A model generated the notes under the pieces. That model saw only the letters and a program-made list of their open reading frames with translations, was not told where the DNA came from and made no database searches. From the NCBI GenBank assembly GCA_003246855.1, contig QKCP01000147.1:1-64000 (forward strand): a stretch of DNA of 64,000 bases. Direction: 5' to 3'. Of this stretch, positions 50,097-60,472 are shown in pieces. Numbering within the stretch: the stretch's first letter is position 1; each line of letters begins with the position of its first letter. This DNA is from Ilyobacter polytropus (lineage in GTDB: Bacteria; Fusobacteriota; Fusobacteriia; Fusobacteriales; Fusobacteriaceae). A program made the translations under genes and the position numbers.

Positions 50097-51528
50097 AATA
50101 AAAGCTGCTTTGGTTGAGGATAACAAGCTGGGCGAATTTTTTGTGCAGAGGGAAGATAAAAAAAGAGTAAACGGCAACATCTACAAAGGAAGAGTAGCTA
50201 ATATACTCCCTGGGATGGAGTCTGCATTTGTTGATATTGGGTTAGATAAGAATGCATTTTTGTACGTAAAAGACCTCAGGGAATTTGAGGAGAAATATTT
50301 AGATGGAATAAAAAACAGCCAAAGGCCCATAGAAGATATACTGAATGTCGGAGATGAAGTAATAGTCCAGATATTAAAGGAACCTAGGGACAACAAAGGG
50401 GCTCGCGTGACGACCCACTATACTATTCCAGGTAAATATCTTGTACTGATGCCAAATAATGACTACATAGCCATATCTCAGAAAATAGTGGATCAGGAAG
50501 AGCGTAAAAGACTTGAGGGGATACTGAATGAAGTTAAGCCGGAAAATGTAGGGGTAATAATAAGAACCGCTGCAGAGGGCAAGAGCGAAATACATTTTGA
50601 AAAAGAGATAGAATACCTCATAAAGAAATGGAATGAAATAGAGAGTCAAATCACTAAAGCTAAGGTCGGGGAGGTCCTATATAAGGATAACGACCTCATA
50701 AAAAGAATTGGAAGGGATATCTTCTCAAAAGACGTGGACAAGCTTGTCATAGACAATGAGGAAAAATACTGGGAACTCATGGACTATTTGAGTGCATTTT
50801 CAGAGACCTCATTCAGGACCAAGATAGAGCTTTATGACGACAAAAGGCCAATTTTTGAGTCATATTCAGTGAACTCTGAGCTGGAAAAAGCCCTTAAAGA
50901 AACAGTTTGGCTAGACTGCGGTGGATATCTTGTAATACAGAGAACAGAAGCTTTGATAAGTATAGATGTAAACACAGGTAAGAACACCGGATCTTGCAAC
51001 CTAGAGGATACAGTTTTAGAAACAAATCTAGAGGCCGCAGAGGAGATACCTAGGCAGTTAAGGCTTAGGAATTTGAGCGGTATAATCATAATAGATTTTA
51101 TAGACATGAAGCTGGACGAGGACAAAAAAAAGGTGTTGGAAGTACTAGAAAAAAATCTCAAAAAGGACAGGGTAAAAAATAACGTAATTCATTTTACAGA
51201 CCTAGGACTTGTGGAGATGACCAGAAAAAGGGTAGGAAGGCCTCTTTCGAGCTATTTTTTGGAGGAGTGCAGCTGTTGCGGCGGAACAGGATATGTCAAA
51301 TCTAAAGATGTAATCATACACGATATAATAAATGATGTGAAGTACACTTCAAACGATGAAGACATAACTCTGATAAAGGTGCTGGTGGGCAAGGAACTCT
51401 ATTCACTCTTAAACGAAACTTATAGGGAATTTATCAACTCATATTTGAAAGATAAGGGGAAAAAGTTTAAGTTGGAGCTTGCTAAGGATAAGGATGCAGA
51501 AGAGTACGAAGTTATTTTAGAAATATAG
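50062..51528 (+). CDS. rng: ribonuclease E/G family protein
   Basis: NIYKGRVANILPGMESAFVDIGLDKNAFLYV, SIDVNTGKNTG, IIDFIDM, CSCCGGTGYVK. Confidence 0.93.
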   Translation: MKQIIVNVEDFEIKAALVEDNKLGEFFVQREDKKRVNGNIYKGRVANILPGMESAFVDIGLDKNAFLYVKDLREFEEKYLDGIKNSQRPIEDILNVGDEVIVQILKEPRDNKGARVTTHYTIPGKYLVLMPNNDYIAISQKIVDQEERKRLEGILNEVKPENVGVIIRTAAEGKSEIHFEKEIEYLIKKWNEIESQITKAKVGEVLYKDNDLIKRIGRDIFSKDVDKLVIDNEEKYWELMDYLSAFSETSFRTKIELYDDKRPIFESYSVNSELEKALKETVWLDCGGYLVIQRTEALISIDVNTGKNTGSCNLEDTVLETNLEAAEEIPRQLRLRNLSGIIIIDFIDMKLDEDKKKVLEVLEKNLKKDRVKNNVIHFTDLGLVEMTRKRVGRPLSSYFLEECSCCGGTGYVKSKDVIIHDIINDVKYTSNDEDITLIKVLVGKELYSLLNETYREFINSYLKDKGKKFKLELAKDKDAEEYEVILEI

Positions 51529-51531
51529 GTG

Positions 51532-52035
51532 ATGGAATTGGAAAGAGTAGCGGTATACGCAGGAAGTTTTGACCCAGTTACCAAAGGGCATGTAGATATA
51601 ATACATAGGGCTTCCCATATGTTTGATAAAATTGTAGTAGGGATACTAAATAATACTAACAAATCCTACTGGTTTAATTTAGACGAGAGAAAGCACCTGC
51701 TGGAAAAGGTTGTTAAGGATATGGAAAACGTTGAGATTCAATGTTTTCAGGGACTTCTTGTAGATTTCATGAAAAAGAACAATTCCGATATAATAGTAAG
51801 AGGATTAAGAGCCGTGTCTGATTACGAATATGAACTTCAAATAGCCCTGGCAAATAAGAGCTTGTCAGGTGGAAAGATAGAGACTATATTTTTGCCGGCT
51901 TCCAGAGAAAACCTCTACATAAGTTCTAGCATAGTAAGGGAGATAGCAAGTTTTGGCGGAAACCTGAAGGAATTTGTGGACGAAGATATAATAGAAGATC
52001 TGAAAAATAAAATTAAGCGTATAGAAAAAAAGTAA
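51532..52035 (+). CDS. coaD: pantetheine-phosphate adenylyltransferase
   Basis: AVYAGSFDPVTKGHVDIIHRA, RGLRAVSDYEYELQIALAN, YISSSIVREIA. Confidence 0.97.
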   Translation: MELERVAVYAGSFDPVTKGHVDIIHRASHMFDKIVVGILNNTNKSYWFNLDERKHLLEKVVKDMENVEIQCFQGLLVDFMKKNNSDIIVRGLRAVSDYEYELQIALANKSLSGGKIETIFLPASRENLYISSSIVREIASFGGNLKEFVDEDIIEDLKNKIKRIEKK

Positions 52036-52078
52036 TATATTGAAAGATGTAAATAGGATATTTTTAAAGAGTTAGTAT

Positions 52079-52111
52079 AAAGTAAATAGTGTAAAGGCTA
52101 TTTACTTTTTG
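52079..52111 (+). terminator. intrinsic terminator
   Basis: AGTAAATAG-tgtaaagg-CTATTTACT-TTTT. Confidence 0.8.
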
Positions 52112-52139
52112 TTTATATAGTATAAAAAGGGTAGGGAAG

Positions 52140-53498
52140 ATGGTAAAAGAAAAAAAAATCTATGTTTGCTCGGAATGTGCATACGAAACTTCTAAATGGA
52201 TAGGAAAATGCCCAAATTGTGGTACTTGGGGTAGCTTAGAAGAGTTAGAGCTAAAAAAAGGTTCCCCAAAAAACTCGGTAAAATTAGACGATATAAAAGT
52301 ATATCGACTTGATGAACTTGAAATTCAGGAAACATCTAAAAGGCATAAAACATCTATGGATGAATTTGATAGGGTACTTGGAGGCGGACTGGTAGAGGGG
52401 GCAGTAATCCTCTTGACTGGGAGTCCTGGAATAGGTAAATCTACACTTTTACTTCAGGTTCTCATAGAATACGCCAAAGCAAGTGAAGTACTGTACATAT
52501 CTGGTGAGGAATCTGTAAACCAGGTAAAGCACAGGGCAAAAAGACTTGAGATGGCCTCTGAAAGCATGTATTTAATGTCAGAGACAAATATTGAAAAAAT
52601 TTATCAATACATAACAATGAAAAGGCCTAAGGTGGTAGTAATAGACTCAATCCAAACTGTTTACAGTGCAGAGCAAGGGTCTATTCCAGGAAGTATCAGC
52701 CAGATCCGTGAATGTACTTTGAAAATAGTGGAGCTAGCAAAATCTCATGGAATAGCATTTTTTATAGTTGGGCATGTAACCAAGGATGGGAAGATAGCAG
52801 GACCTAAGCTTTTAGAACATATGGTGGACACTGTGCTAAACTTTGAAGGTGAAGAAGATTTTTTTTACAGGATACTTAGAGCTGAAAAAAACAGGTTTGG
52901 CTCTACCAATGAAATTGGAATTTTCAATATGGAAGAAAATGGAATGTCAGAGGTGAAAAATGCTTCTGAGTTCTTTCTTAGTGATAGAGATGAGAAAAAT
53001 ATAGGTAGTGTTGTAGTGCCAGTACTGGAGGGATCGAAAGTTTTTCTTTTAGAACTTCAGACTCTGCTTACTGATTCGCCGTTTGGTATGCCGAAAAGGG
53101 TTGTACAGGGGTTTGACAGGAATAGACTACAGATATTAAGTGCTATAATGGAAAGGAAGCTTGGCCTGAATCTAGGCAACAAGGATATGTTCGTAAATAT
53201 ACCCGGTGGATTGACTGTAAGGGATATATCAGCAGATTTGGGGTTAATAGTCTCCGCCGTGTCTGCTTACAGGGATATTCCAATAAGTCAAAAGATAGCG
53301 GCAATAGGTGAACTTGGATTAAGAGGGGAGATAAGAAAAGTTTCATTTATAGACAAAAGGCTTAAGGAACTTGAAAAACTTGGATTTTCCGGTGTCTATG
53401 TCCCTTATGCCAACAAAAGGGAGATAGAGTCTAAAAAATACGGTTTGAAAATAATTTTTTTGAATAATTTAAACGAGATGCTAGAGAGGATGAATTGA
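52140..53498 (+). CDS. radA: DNA repair protein RadA
   Basis: CSECAYETSKWIGKCPNCGTW zinc finger; LTGSPGIGKSTLLLQ; lon-like C-domain. Confidence 0.97.
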   Translation: MVKEKKIYVCSECAYETSKWIGKCPNCGTWGSLEELELKKGSPKNSVKLDDIKVYRLDELEIQETSKRHKTSMDEFDRVLGGGLVEGAVILLTGSPGIGKSTLLLQVLIEYAKASEVLYISGEESVNQVKHRAKRLEMASESMYLMSETNIEKIYQYITMKRPKVVVIDSIQTVYSAEQGSIPGSISQIRECTLKIVELAKSHGIAFFIVGHVTKDGKIAGPKLLEHMVDTVLNFEGEEDFFYRILRAEKNRFGSTNEIGIFNMEENGMSEVKNASEFFLSDRDEKNIGSVVVPVLEGSKVFLLELQTLLTDSPFGMPKRVVQGFDRNRLQILSAIMERKLGLNLGNKDMFVNIPGGLTVRDISADLGLIVSAVSAYRDIPISQKIAAIGELGLRGEIRKVSFIDKRLKELEKLGFSGVYVPYANKREIESKKYGLKIIFLNNLNEMLERMN

Positions 53499-53499
53499 A

Positions 53500-54564
53500 A
53501 TGCAGGGGAATGAAGAAATTATTGAAATACTTTCTTACGTGGCACCCGGCACACGTATAAGAGAGGGGTTGAACAATATACTAGATGCCGGTACAGGAGC
53601 ACTCATAGTCATAGGAGATGACGAAAATATACTAAATATGGTTGATGGCGGTTTTTTCATAAACTGTTCATATACCCCGCAAAGGGTATACGAGCTTGCA
53701 AAAATGGATGGTGCTATAATATTAGACTATTCGGCAGAAAAAATACTCTATGCAAATGTCCACATGCAACCAGATTCTTTTATACCAACTTCGGAAAGTG
53801 GAACAAGGCACAGGACTGCGCAAAGGGTATCGAGGCAAACTGGGAATTTAGTTATTGCTATTTCTGAAAAAAGAAATAGAATAACCCTGTATAAAGAAAA
53901 TATAAAGTACCAGCTTAGAAATATTCCAGACATAATGAGTGAGGCCAATCAGGCCATAAAAACATTGGAAAGGTATAAATCAGTACTGGATAAAGTCCTT
54001 GCTAACCTTACCCTGATGGAGTTTGATGACATAGTCACAATGTATGAGGTAACTACTGTTTTACAAAGATTTGAGATGCTTTTTAGGATTTCAAACGAGG
54101 TAAGTCACTACATAGTAGAGCTAGGAACCGAGGGTAGGCTTATAAATATGCAGCTGGAAGAACTTTTAAAGGGTGTCGAAGAGGAAAGACAAAACTTTTT
54201 AAAAGATTATTACAATCCTGAAAAGGAAGAGCTAAACCTTGAAACAATAAATGATGATTTAACCAAATTAAGCGACGAAGAACTACTAGAGCTAGAGAAC
54301 CTATCTTTTATACTAGGACACAGCAAGAGATCCTCTTCTCTAGACAATAAAATAACGGCAAAGGGGTACAGGATACTCGGAAAGATAATGAGGTTGAACA
54401 AAAAAGATATAGAGGGAATTGTGGATAGTTTTGATGACCTGAATGCTATTCAGGAGGCTAATTTGGAAGAACTTTCTGAGCTAAAAGGAATTAGCAAGTT
54501 TAAAGCTAGGTCGATTAAAAATGGAATCAAGAGGCTTAAGTTTACTACCGAACTCGAAAGATAG
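53500..54564 (+). CDS. disA: DNA integrity scanning diadenylate cyclase
   Basis: DGAIILD, SGTRHRTAQRVSRQTGNLVIAISE (DAC motifs); C-terminal HhH. Confidence 0.96.
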   Translation: MQGNEEIIEILSYVAPGTRIREGLNNILDAGTGALIVIGDDENILNMVDGGFFINCSYTPQRVYELAKMDGAIILDYSAEKILYANVHMQPDSFIPTSESGTRHRTAQRVSRQTGNLVIAISEKRNRITLYKENIKYQLRNIPDIMSEANQAIKTLERYKSVLDKVLANLTLMEFDDIVTMYEVTTVLQRFEMLFRISNEVSHYIVELGTEGRLINMQLEELLKGVEEERQNFLKDYYNPEKEELNLETINDDLTKLSDEELLELENLSFILGHSKRSSSLDNKITAKGYRILGKIMRLNKKDIEGIVDSFDDLNAIQEANLEELSELKGISKFKARSIKNGIKRLKFTTELER

Positions 54565-54576
54565 GAGAGATAAACG

Positions 54577-55575
54577 ATGAAAAATGATTACGAAAGAGAA
54601 GTATTCCAGAATTTTGAAAAAATAGACGAGCTTAAAAAAAAATTGAATAACTTTTCTGGTGGATTTGGGAAATTAATCGCCATTATAGTTGTAGTTTTAT
54701 ATTTGACAACAGGCACATTCTCGGTTGGGCCGGATGAGGAGGCTGTAATACTAAGGTTTGGTAAGTATCTAAAGACTTTTGGACCTGGTATTCACTGGTA
54801 TTTTCCTAGACCTATAGCAAGAGTTATAAAAGTTAAAACAACCAAAGTTTACAGAATTGAGGTTGGTTTCAGAACAGTGGAGGTAGGACCTCCTGCTAGG
54901 TATAAAAATGTAAAAGAAGAATCCTTGATGCTGACGGGTGATGAAAATATACTAGATATAGATTTTATAGTACAGTATAAAATTGAAGATGTCCTAAAGT
55001 ATACCTTTAATTTAAAAGATCCCTACATGATGTTAAAAGATGCCTCAGAGGCAACTTTGAGACAGGTAGTTGGGAAAAGTAACATAGAGGAAACTTTAAC
55101 TGTAGGTAAAGATAGAATACAGTTTGAAACAAAAGATAAACTACAGGAAGTGCTGGATAAATATGAAAGTGGCATACAGATAATCGGTGTGCAGCTTCAG
55201 GATGTTCAGCCACCGGAGCAGGTTATAGGGGCGTTCAAAGATGTTGCTAGCGCACGTGAGGACAGAGTAAGGTACATAAATGAAGCAAATGGTTATTTAA
55301 ACGATTTGATACCTAAGGCACGTGGAGGAGCCCAACAACTCCTGAATGAAGCATATGCATATAAGGAAAAAAGGGTGAAGGAAGCCGAAGGGGATGTAGC
55401 AAAATTTTTAAAACTTTATGAAAATTATAACCTAGGTAAAGATGTTACCAGAACAAGGCTTTATCTAGAAACTCTTGAAAATGTCCTGCCAGATACAGAC
55501 AAAGTTATAATAGATAAAGATTTGGAAAGTGGTATTTTAAATATCCTTGACGAGAAAGGGGCTGTTTCAAAATGA
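54577..55575 (+). CDS. hflK: FtsH protease modulator HflK
   Basis: VGPDEEAVILRFGKYLKTFGPGIHWYFPRPIARV; SPFH region; paired with hflC. Confidence 0.94.
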   Translation: MKNDYEREVFQNFEKIDELKKKLNNFSGGFGKLIAIIVVVLYLTTGTFSVGPDEEAVILRFGKYLKTFGPGIHWYFPRPIARVIKVKTTKVYRIEVGFRTVEVGPPARYKNVKEESLMLTGDENILDIDFIVQYKIEDVLKYTFNLKDPYMMLKDASEATLRQVVGKSNIEETLTVGKDRIQFETKDKLQEVLDKYESGIQIIGVQLQDVQPPEQVIGAFKDVASAREDRVRYINEANGYLNDLIPKARGGAQQLLNEAYAYKEKRVKEAEGDVAKFLKLYENYNLGKDVTRTRLYLETLENVLPDTDKVIIDKDLESGILNILDEKGAVSK

Positions 55576-56429
55576 AAAAATTAATTTCAGTATTTGTAAT
55601 TTTTGCAGCAATTTTGATCTATACCGCCCTCTTTCAAGTAAGCGAAGTAGAAACGGCAATTGTTCTTAGATTTGGTAGGCCGATCGGAAACCCAATTCAG
55701 AAGGCTGGACTCTATATAAAAGCTCCTTTTACAGATGAAGTAAGGCGTTTTGATAAAAGACTTTTAAATTATGACTCAGACCCAAAAGAGATAATAACCC
55801 AGGATAAAAAGAATGTCGTTATGGATAATTATGCCAGATGGAAAATAGTGGACCCACTTTTATTTTTACAGACAGTCCAAAATATAAGCGGAGCCCAGGC
55901 AAGGCTGGATGATATAGTATATTCCGAGCTGAGAGAGAAAGTTGCTAAATATACTTTCAATGAGATAATAGCAGTTAAGAGAGAAGAAATAATGCAAAAA
56001 GTAACAGAAAGTAGCGCCGACAAGGCTAAAGCGCTTGGAATAGAAATAGTGGATGTAAGAATAAAAAGAGCTGACTTGCCAAAGCAAAATGAAGAAAATG
56101 TGTATCAAAGAATGGAAGCTGAGAGGCAGCAGCAAGCCAAGAAATACAGAGCCGAAGGGCAAGAGAAACTGCTCGAAATAAAGTCCAATGCAGAAAGACA
56201 GAAGACAGTAATTTTGGCAAATGCATACAAGGAGGCAGAGCTAATAAAGGGAGAAGGAGATGCGGAAGCCTTAAAGATATACGCAGATGCCTATAATAGA
56301 GATCCTGAATTTTATAAATTTGTGCGGACATTATCTGCTTACGAAAAGATTTTAAAAGGTAACGGGAAAAATAAGCTTATATTATCTAGTGATTCAGATC
56401 TTTGGAAAATTTTAGAAGGACAGAAATAA
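55572..56429 (+). CDS. hflC: protease modulator HflC
   Basis: VSEVETAIVLRFGRPIGNPIQKAGLYIKAPF; SPFH region. Confidence 0.94.
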   Translation: MKKLISVFVIFAAILIYTALFQVSEVETAIVLRFGRPIGNPIQKAGLYIKAPFTDEVRRFDKRLLNYDSDPKEIITQDKKNVVMDNYARWKIVDPLLFLQTVQNISGAQARLDDIVYSELREKVAKYTFNEIIAVKREEIMQKVTESSADKAKALGIEIVDVRIKRADLPKQNEENVYQRMEAERQQQAKKYRAEGQEKLLEIKSNAERQKTVILANAYKEAELIKGEGDAEALKIYADAYNRDPEFYKFVRTLSAYEKILKGNGKNKLILSSDSDLWKILEGQK

Positions 56430-56430
56430 G

Positions 56431-56462
56431 AAAATCCTGGGGCTCAAGCTCCAGGATTTTCT
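56431..56462. terminator. bidirectional intrinsic terminator
   Basis: AAAATCCTGGGGCTCAAGCTCCAGGATTTT. Confidence 0.9.
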
Positions 56463-56469
56463 GCTACTT

Positions 56470-57099
56470 TTATTTAGACAAACAAAATTCATTGAAATGT
56501 GGCAAGGTCTCACACCAGTTACAAAAGTTACCCCAATCCTCTTTCAACTTGTGATGCTTCCTCTGCAGATAAATAGTTTTGAGCTGCAGATAAGAAGTAG
56601 TTACCCTCATGGTCTGCTCGAAACCCATGGGAGTATTCGAAATCACCTTCATAAAAACTTCATATTTTGAGAAACCCTTACCGTCACTAACTATATTTTC
56701 TATACCCGGTTCAAAGCGATTGAAAATTTCAATCCATTTGTTTAGGTTATCGATAACCACTTTATCCACATATTTATTGCAAGATTTCTCCACATCCATC
56801 TTGGTCAGCCTGTGCATCTTGCTTGTGGAGCTTACTATGTCTGCAAAGTGGTATCTTTGGAACTGTGGTGTCCAGTAGTTTGGGTATGTCACGTCAAACT
56901 GTACGATGATACCTTTAAGGAAGTTGTCGTGTCCTGTTCCGGTGGGCACAGTCCCTAACTTGGCCCCTCTTCTATAGTCAGACTCATACACCTCTGGCGA
57001 AGCTTCCCACTCTTCTACTTCCTCACTTTTCATGGGGTACCCACTGGCAATCAAGCTTTCCTCTAATCCATAAACCCTTGTGTTGAATATTTTTAACAT
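56470..57099 (-). CDS. hypothetical protein, possibly phage-derived
   Basis: 209 aa; GTGHDNFLKGIIVQFDVTYPNYWTPQFQRYHFADIVSSTSKMHRL; isolated minus-strand gene. Confidence 0.65.
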   Translation of the reverse strand: MLKIFNTRVYGLEESLIASGYPMKSEEVEEWEASPEVYESDYRRGAKLGTVPTGTGHDNFLKGIIVQFDVTYPNYWTPQFQRYHFADIVSSTSKMHRLTKMDVEKSCNKYVDKVVIDNLNKWIEIFNRFEPGIENIVSDGKGFSKYEVFMKVISNTPMGFEQTMRVTTSYLQLKTIYLQRKHHKLKEDWGNFCNWCETLPHFNEFCLSK

Positions 57100-57144
57100 A
57101 AGACCTCCTTAAAGTTATATTTAATCTATCAGGCACAATACACA

Positions 57145-57167
57145 ATAAAAAAGCAGGCCTAACCTGC
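57145..57167 (-). terminator. intrinsic terminator of the 57210..57542 gene
   Basis: On the minus strand GCAGG-ttagg-CCTGC-TTTTTT. Confidence 0.75.
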
Positions 57168-57209
57168 GTAGCACTATCGAATGGCTTTTATGCCCGATTA
57201 AAAAAATTC

Positions 57210-57542
57210 CTATTTCATGTATATTGTTGAAAGCTGATTTCCAAGAAATTTTTCTATAGCCTCAAAAGCTCGCATATTGCCAGCCTTATATATTTTGATG
57301 CCGTAATCATAAGTTAGTTTCAACAATTTTTTGTCGAGATTTCCGGTAAGAATCACGTCGACATTTTCATAAGCAATCCTCTTAAAAATATCCTCTGCCG
57401 ATATTTTTATTTTATTTGTATTCTGAAAAATTTTGTAGTCGCGTAAGTCAGTATCATATATTATAAAATAGTTGCATGAGCAAAATTCGTGCTCAACCAT
57501 AGAAAGGGCGTGGTTTTCCTTAACTGTCACGCAGATTTTCAT
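57210..57542 (-). CDS. NifX/NifB-type FeMo-cofactor-domain-like protein
   Basis: Short alpha/beta protein beginning MKICVTVKENHALSMVEHEFCSCNYFIIYD, VDVILTGNLDKKLLKL. Confidence 0.65.
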   Translation of the reverse strand: MKICVTVKENHALSMVEHEFCSCNYFIIYDTDLRDYKIFQNTNKIKISAEDIFKRIAYENVDVILTGNLDKKLLKLTYDYGIKIYKAGNMRAFEAIEKFLGNQLSTIYMK

Positions 57543-57679
57543 AGCATCCCCCTATAATAACTTACTTAAGTACTAGATACCATATTTTTAAACCTATGTC
57601 AAATATGTAAAAGGCAGGTTTGAAATTTTGAGGAGATATGGTATAATTTAGAAAGAAAAAAATTAAAAGGTGAGGTAAT

Positions 57680-58588
57680 ATGAGTAAAAACTGTTTAAGT
57701 GTTGGAGGACAAGCTGTCATTGAAGGTGTAATGATGAAGGGACCTGAATATATGGCTACAGCTGTCAGAAAAACAAGCGGCGAAATAGTTTACAGAAAAA
57801 AAGAGGTTACTAAAAAAAATAAATTCATGTCAAAGATTCCTTTTTTAAGGGGTGCTGTGGTACTTTACGAGGCCCTTATAATGGGTACCAGTGAGCTTAC
57901 TTTTGCAGCAAACCAAAGTGATGAAGACGAAGAGGAACTTAAGGATTTTCAATTGGTGATGACAGTTGTTTTTGCCATGGCCCTCGGAATAGGACTTTTT
58001 ATGGTACTGCCTTCTCTTATAGGTGGATTTATCTTTCCTAGCAACAGGGTGTATTCCAATATAATGGAATCAATTTTAAGACTTGTTATTTTTGTATCCT
58101 ATATACAAGTTTTATCATTCTCTAAAGATATCAAGAGGCTTTATGAATACCACGGAGCAGAGCATAAGTCGATATACGCCTATGAAAACTGTGAGGAGCT
58201 TAAAAAAGAAAATGCAAAAAAATACACTACTCTTCACCCAAGATGCGGGACAAGCTTCCTGCTTATAGTTATGATCTGCAGTATAGTTTTATTCTCCATA
58301 GCGGATTATTTCATACCGCAACCGGAAAGACTTCTTTATAAGCAGCTATTAAGAGTTGGCTTAAGGATAGGACTTATGCCGATAATAGCTGGGTTATCTT
58401 ATGAGGTGCAGAGATTTACCAGCAGGCATTTGGAAAATAACATTGTAAAAACTATTGCTAAGCCTGGGTTGGCATTGCAAAAGATAACCACCAAAGAACC
58501 AGATATGGACCAGCTAGAAGTCAGTATGGTGGCTTTGAGAGTTGCTCTTGGGGAAAACGTGGATAATGCAAGAGAAATATTTGAATAG
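57680..58588 (+). CDS. DUF1385 family membrane protein
   Basis: VGGQAVIEGVMMKGPEYMATAVRK; YHGAEHKSIYAYE; LHPRCGTSFLL. Confidence 0.93.
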   Translation: MSKNCLSVGGQAVIEGVMMKGPEYMATAVRKTSGEIVYRKKEVTKKNKFMSKIPFLRGAVVLYEALIMGTSELTFAANQSDEDEEELKDFQLVMTVVFAMALGIGLFMVLPSLIGGFIFPSNRVYSNIMESILRLVIFVSYIQVLSFSKDIKRLYEYHGAEHKSIYAYENCEELKKENAKKYTTLHPRCGTSFLLIVMICSIVLFSIADYFIPQPERLLYKQLLRVGLRIGLMPIIAGLSYEVQRFTSRHLENNIVKTIAKPGLALQKITTKEPDMDQLEVSMVALRVALGENVDNAREIFE

Positions 58589-58622
58589 GGAGTTGCTTTT
58601 TAGCATCTCCCTTATTATTTTG
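58587..58622 (+). terminator. intrinsic terminator
   Basis: GGGAG-tTGC-tttttaGCAt-CTCCC followed by T-rich tract. Confidence 0.7.
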
Positions 58623-58638
58623 GAGGGAGTTATTTGGT

Positions 58639-59304
58639 ATGAAGATTATACTAGTTTTTTTAACTGCTATGCTGACATTTAAAATGGCCGCTGCTGAAGA
58701 TGCCAAATACATACTGAGAGTTATACACGGTGAGGCCACATATTCAGATCTTTACAAGATACTTTTGGAAAATGACCGAGAGAAAGACCATCAGGAAGGA
58801 AGTTTTAATGGGATACAGCTAGAGAAATTTATAGCTAAGGATTATAAAAATCATCCGATTGATATAACTTTAATGGGGAGCTTTTTTTTGCATAACCAGA
58901 ATATAAAAGATCCCTACGATGAGTATGCACAGCCTCTTGAATTAACCGAGAAGGATACATACCAGGTAAATACCGGGATAAAGATGTATTGGAAAAAATT
59001 CCCATGGAGTAATTTAGTCAGAACAAGGTTAGCGGTACTGGAGGGAGCTTCATATACAGAACATATAATCAATATAGAAAGACAGAATCAAAACAGGAGA
59101 AGCAGTAAAAAGACAACATCCAACTTATTAAATTACCTTGAAACCTCCCTTGCTTTTAATATGGGTGACTTGACCAGAAGTGAGCAGCTGGAGCCATATT
59201 ACTTTGGATTAGGGGTTTCACATAGATCTGGGATATTCGGAACAATAAACAATGTAAACGGCGGATCTAATTTTATAACGTTTTTTGTTGAAACCCATTT
59301 TTAA
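58639..59304 (+). CDS. putative outer-membrane beta-barrel protein, possibly PagL-like
   Basis: Signal peptide; C-terminal aromatic FFVETHF; YYFGLGVSHRSGIFGTINNVNGGSNF. Confidence 0.5.
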   Translation: MKIILVFLTAMLTFKMAAAEDAKYILRVIHGEATYSDLYKILLENDREKDHQEGSFNGIQLEKFIAKDYKNHPIDITLMGSFFLHNQNIKDPYDEYAQPLELTEKDTYQVNTGIKMYWKKFPWSNLVRTRLAVLEGASYTEHIINIERQNQNRRSSKKTTSNLLNYLETSLAFNMGDLTRSEQLEPYYFGLGVSHRSGIFGTINNVNGGSNFITFFVETHF

Positions 59305-59398
59305 ATATTACATTTGCTACGGCTTTTATACCTTTGATTTTTAAACTGCATTGTGGTATAATCTGTAAGTTAAGGAATAAATACGAAAGGATGGTTTC

Positions 59399-60472
59399 AT
59401 GTTTAAAAAGTTGGACGAAGTAGTAGAAAAGCATAAAGAATTAACAAGGTTACTTTCTACGCCGGAAGTAGCAGCAGACCCCAAAAAATTGATGGAATAC
59501 AATAAAGCTTTAACTAGTTTAAATGCTGTTGTCGAAAAATATACCGAGTATAAAAAGATGGTAGATGAGCTGGAGTACATAAAAGATAACTTAAAGGGCG
59601 AAAAAGATGATGAGATGAAAGAGATGATGCTTGAGGAAATGAGGGATATAGAAGAAAATCTCCCTGAAATTGAGCATGACCTTAAAATACTACTGCTCCC
59701 GAAAGACCCTAACGACGATAAAAACGTTATAGTGGAGATAAGGGGCGGAGCTGGAGGAGACGAGGCTGCCCTTTTTGCAGGAAACCTCTTCAGGATGTAC
59801 ACCAGATATGCAGAGAGAAATAAGTGGAAAACAGAGATAATGGATAAAAATGAGATAGGTGTTGGAGGAATAAAAGAAATCGTTTTTTTAATCCAGGGGC
59901 AAGGGGCTTATTCCAGGCTGAAATTTGAATCTGGGGTTCACAGGGTCCAAAGGGTACCGGAAACGGAGTCTTCTGGAAGGATACATACCTCTACTGCAAC
60001 GGTTGCAGTTCTCCCTGAAGTCGAAGATGTGAAAGCGGTCGAAATCAACCCTTCTGATCTAAAAATAGATACCTATAGAGCTGGAGGAGCCGGGGGTCAG
60101 CACGTAAACATGACGGACTCTGCGGTTAGGATAACTCACTTACCTACAGGTATAGTTGTAGGATGTCAAGACGAAAGGTCACAGCTTAAAAATAGGGATA
60201 AAGCCATGAAGGTTCTTGCCAGTAAACTGTACGAGCTGGAGCTGGAGAAACAGAGGAGTGAAGTAGAAAGCAACAGAAGGCTTCAAGTTGGTACGGGGGC
60301 TAGATCAGAAAAGATAAGAACTTATAACTATCCTCAAGGAAGAGTAACTGACCACAGAATAAAGCTAACACTTCATAGACTGGAGGCTGTCCTAGACGGA
60401 GAACTAGACGAGATAATCGATGCACTTATCACAGTTGACCAGGCTGATCAGTTAACAAGCGTGGGGGAGTAA
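59399..60472 (+). CDS. prfA: peptide chain release factor 1
   Basis: [36 protein letters not shown] (GGQ). Confidence 0.98.
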   Translation: MFKKLDEVVEKHKELTRLLSTPEVAADPKKLMEYNKALTSLNAVVEKYTEYKKMVDELEYIKDNLKGEKDDEMKEMMLEEMRDIEENLPEIEHDLKILLLPKDPNDDKNVIVEIRGGAGGDEAALFAGNLFRMYTRYAERNKWKTEIMDKNEIGVGGIKEIVFLIQGQGAYSRLKFESGVHRVQRVPETESSGRIHTSTATVAVLPEVEDVKAVEINPSDLKIDTYRAGGAGGQHVNMTDSAVRITHLPTGIVVGCQDERSQLKNRDKAMKVLASKLYELELEKQRSEVESNRRLQVGTGARSEKIRTYNYPQGRVTDHRIKLTLHRLEAVLDGELDEIIDALITVDQADQLTSVGE

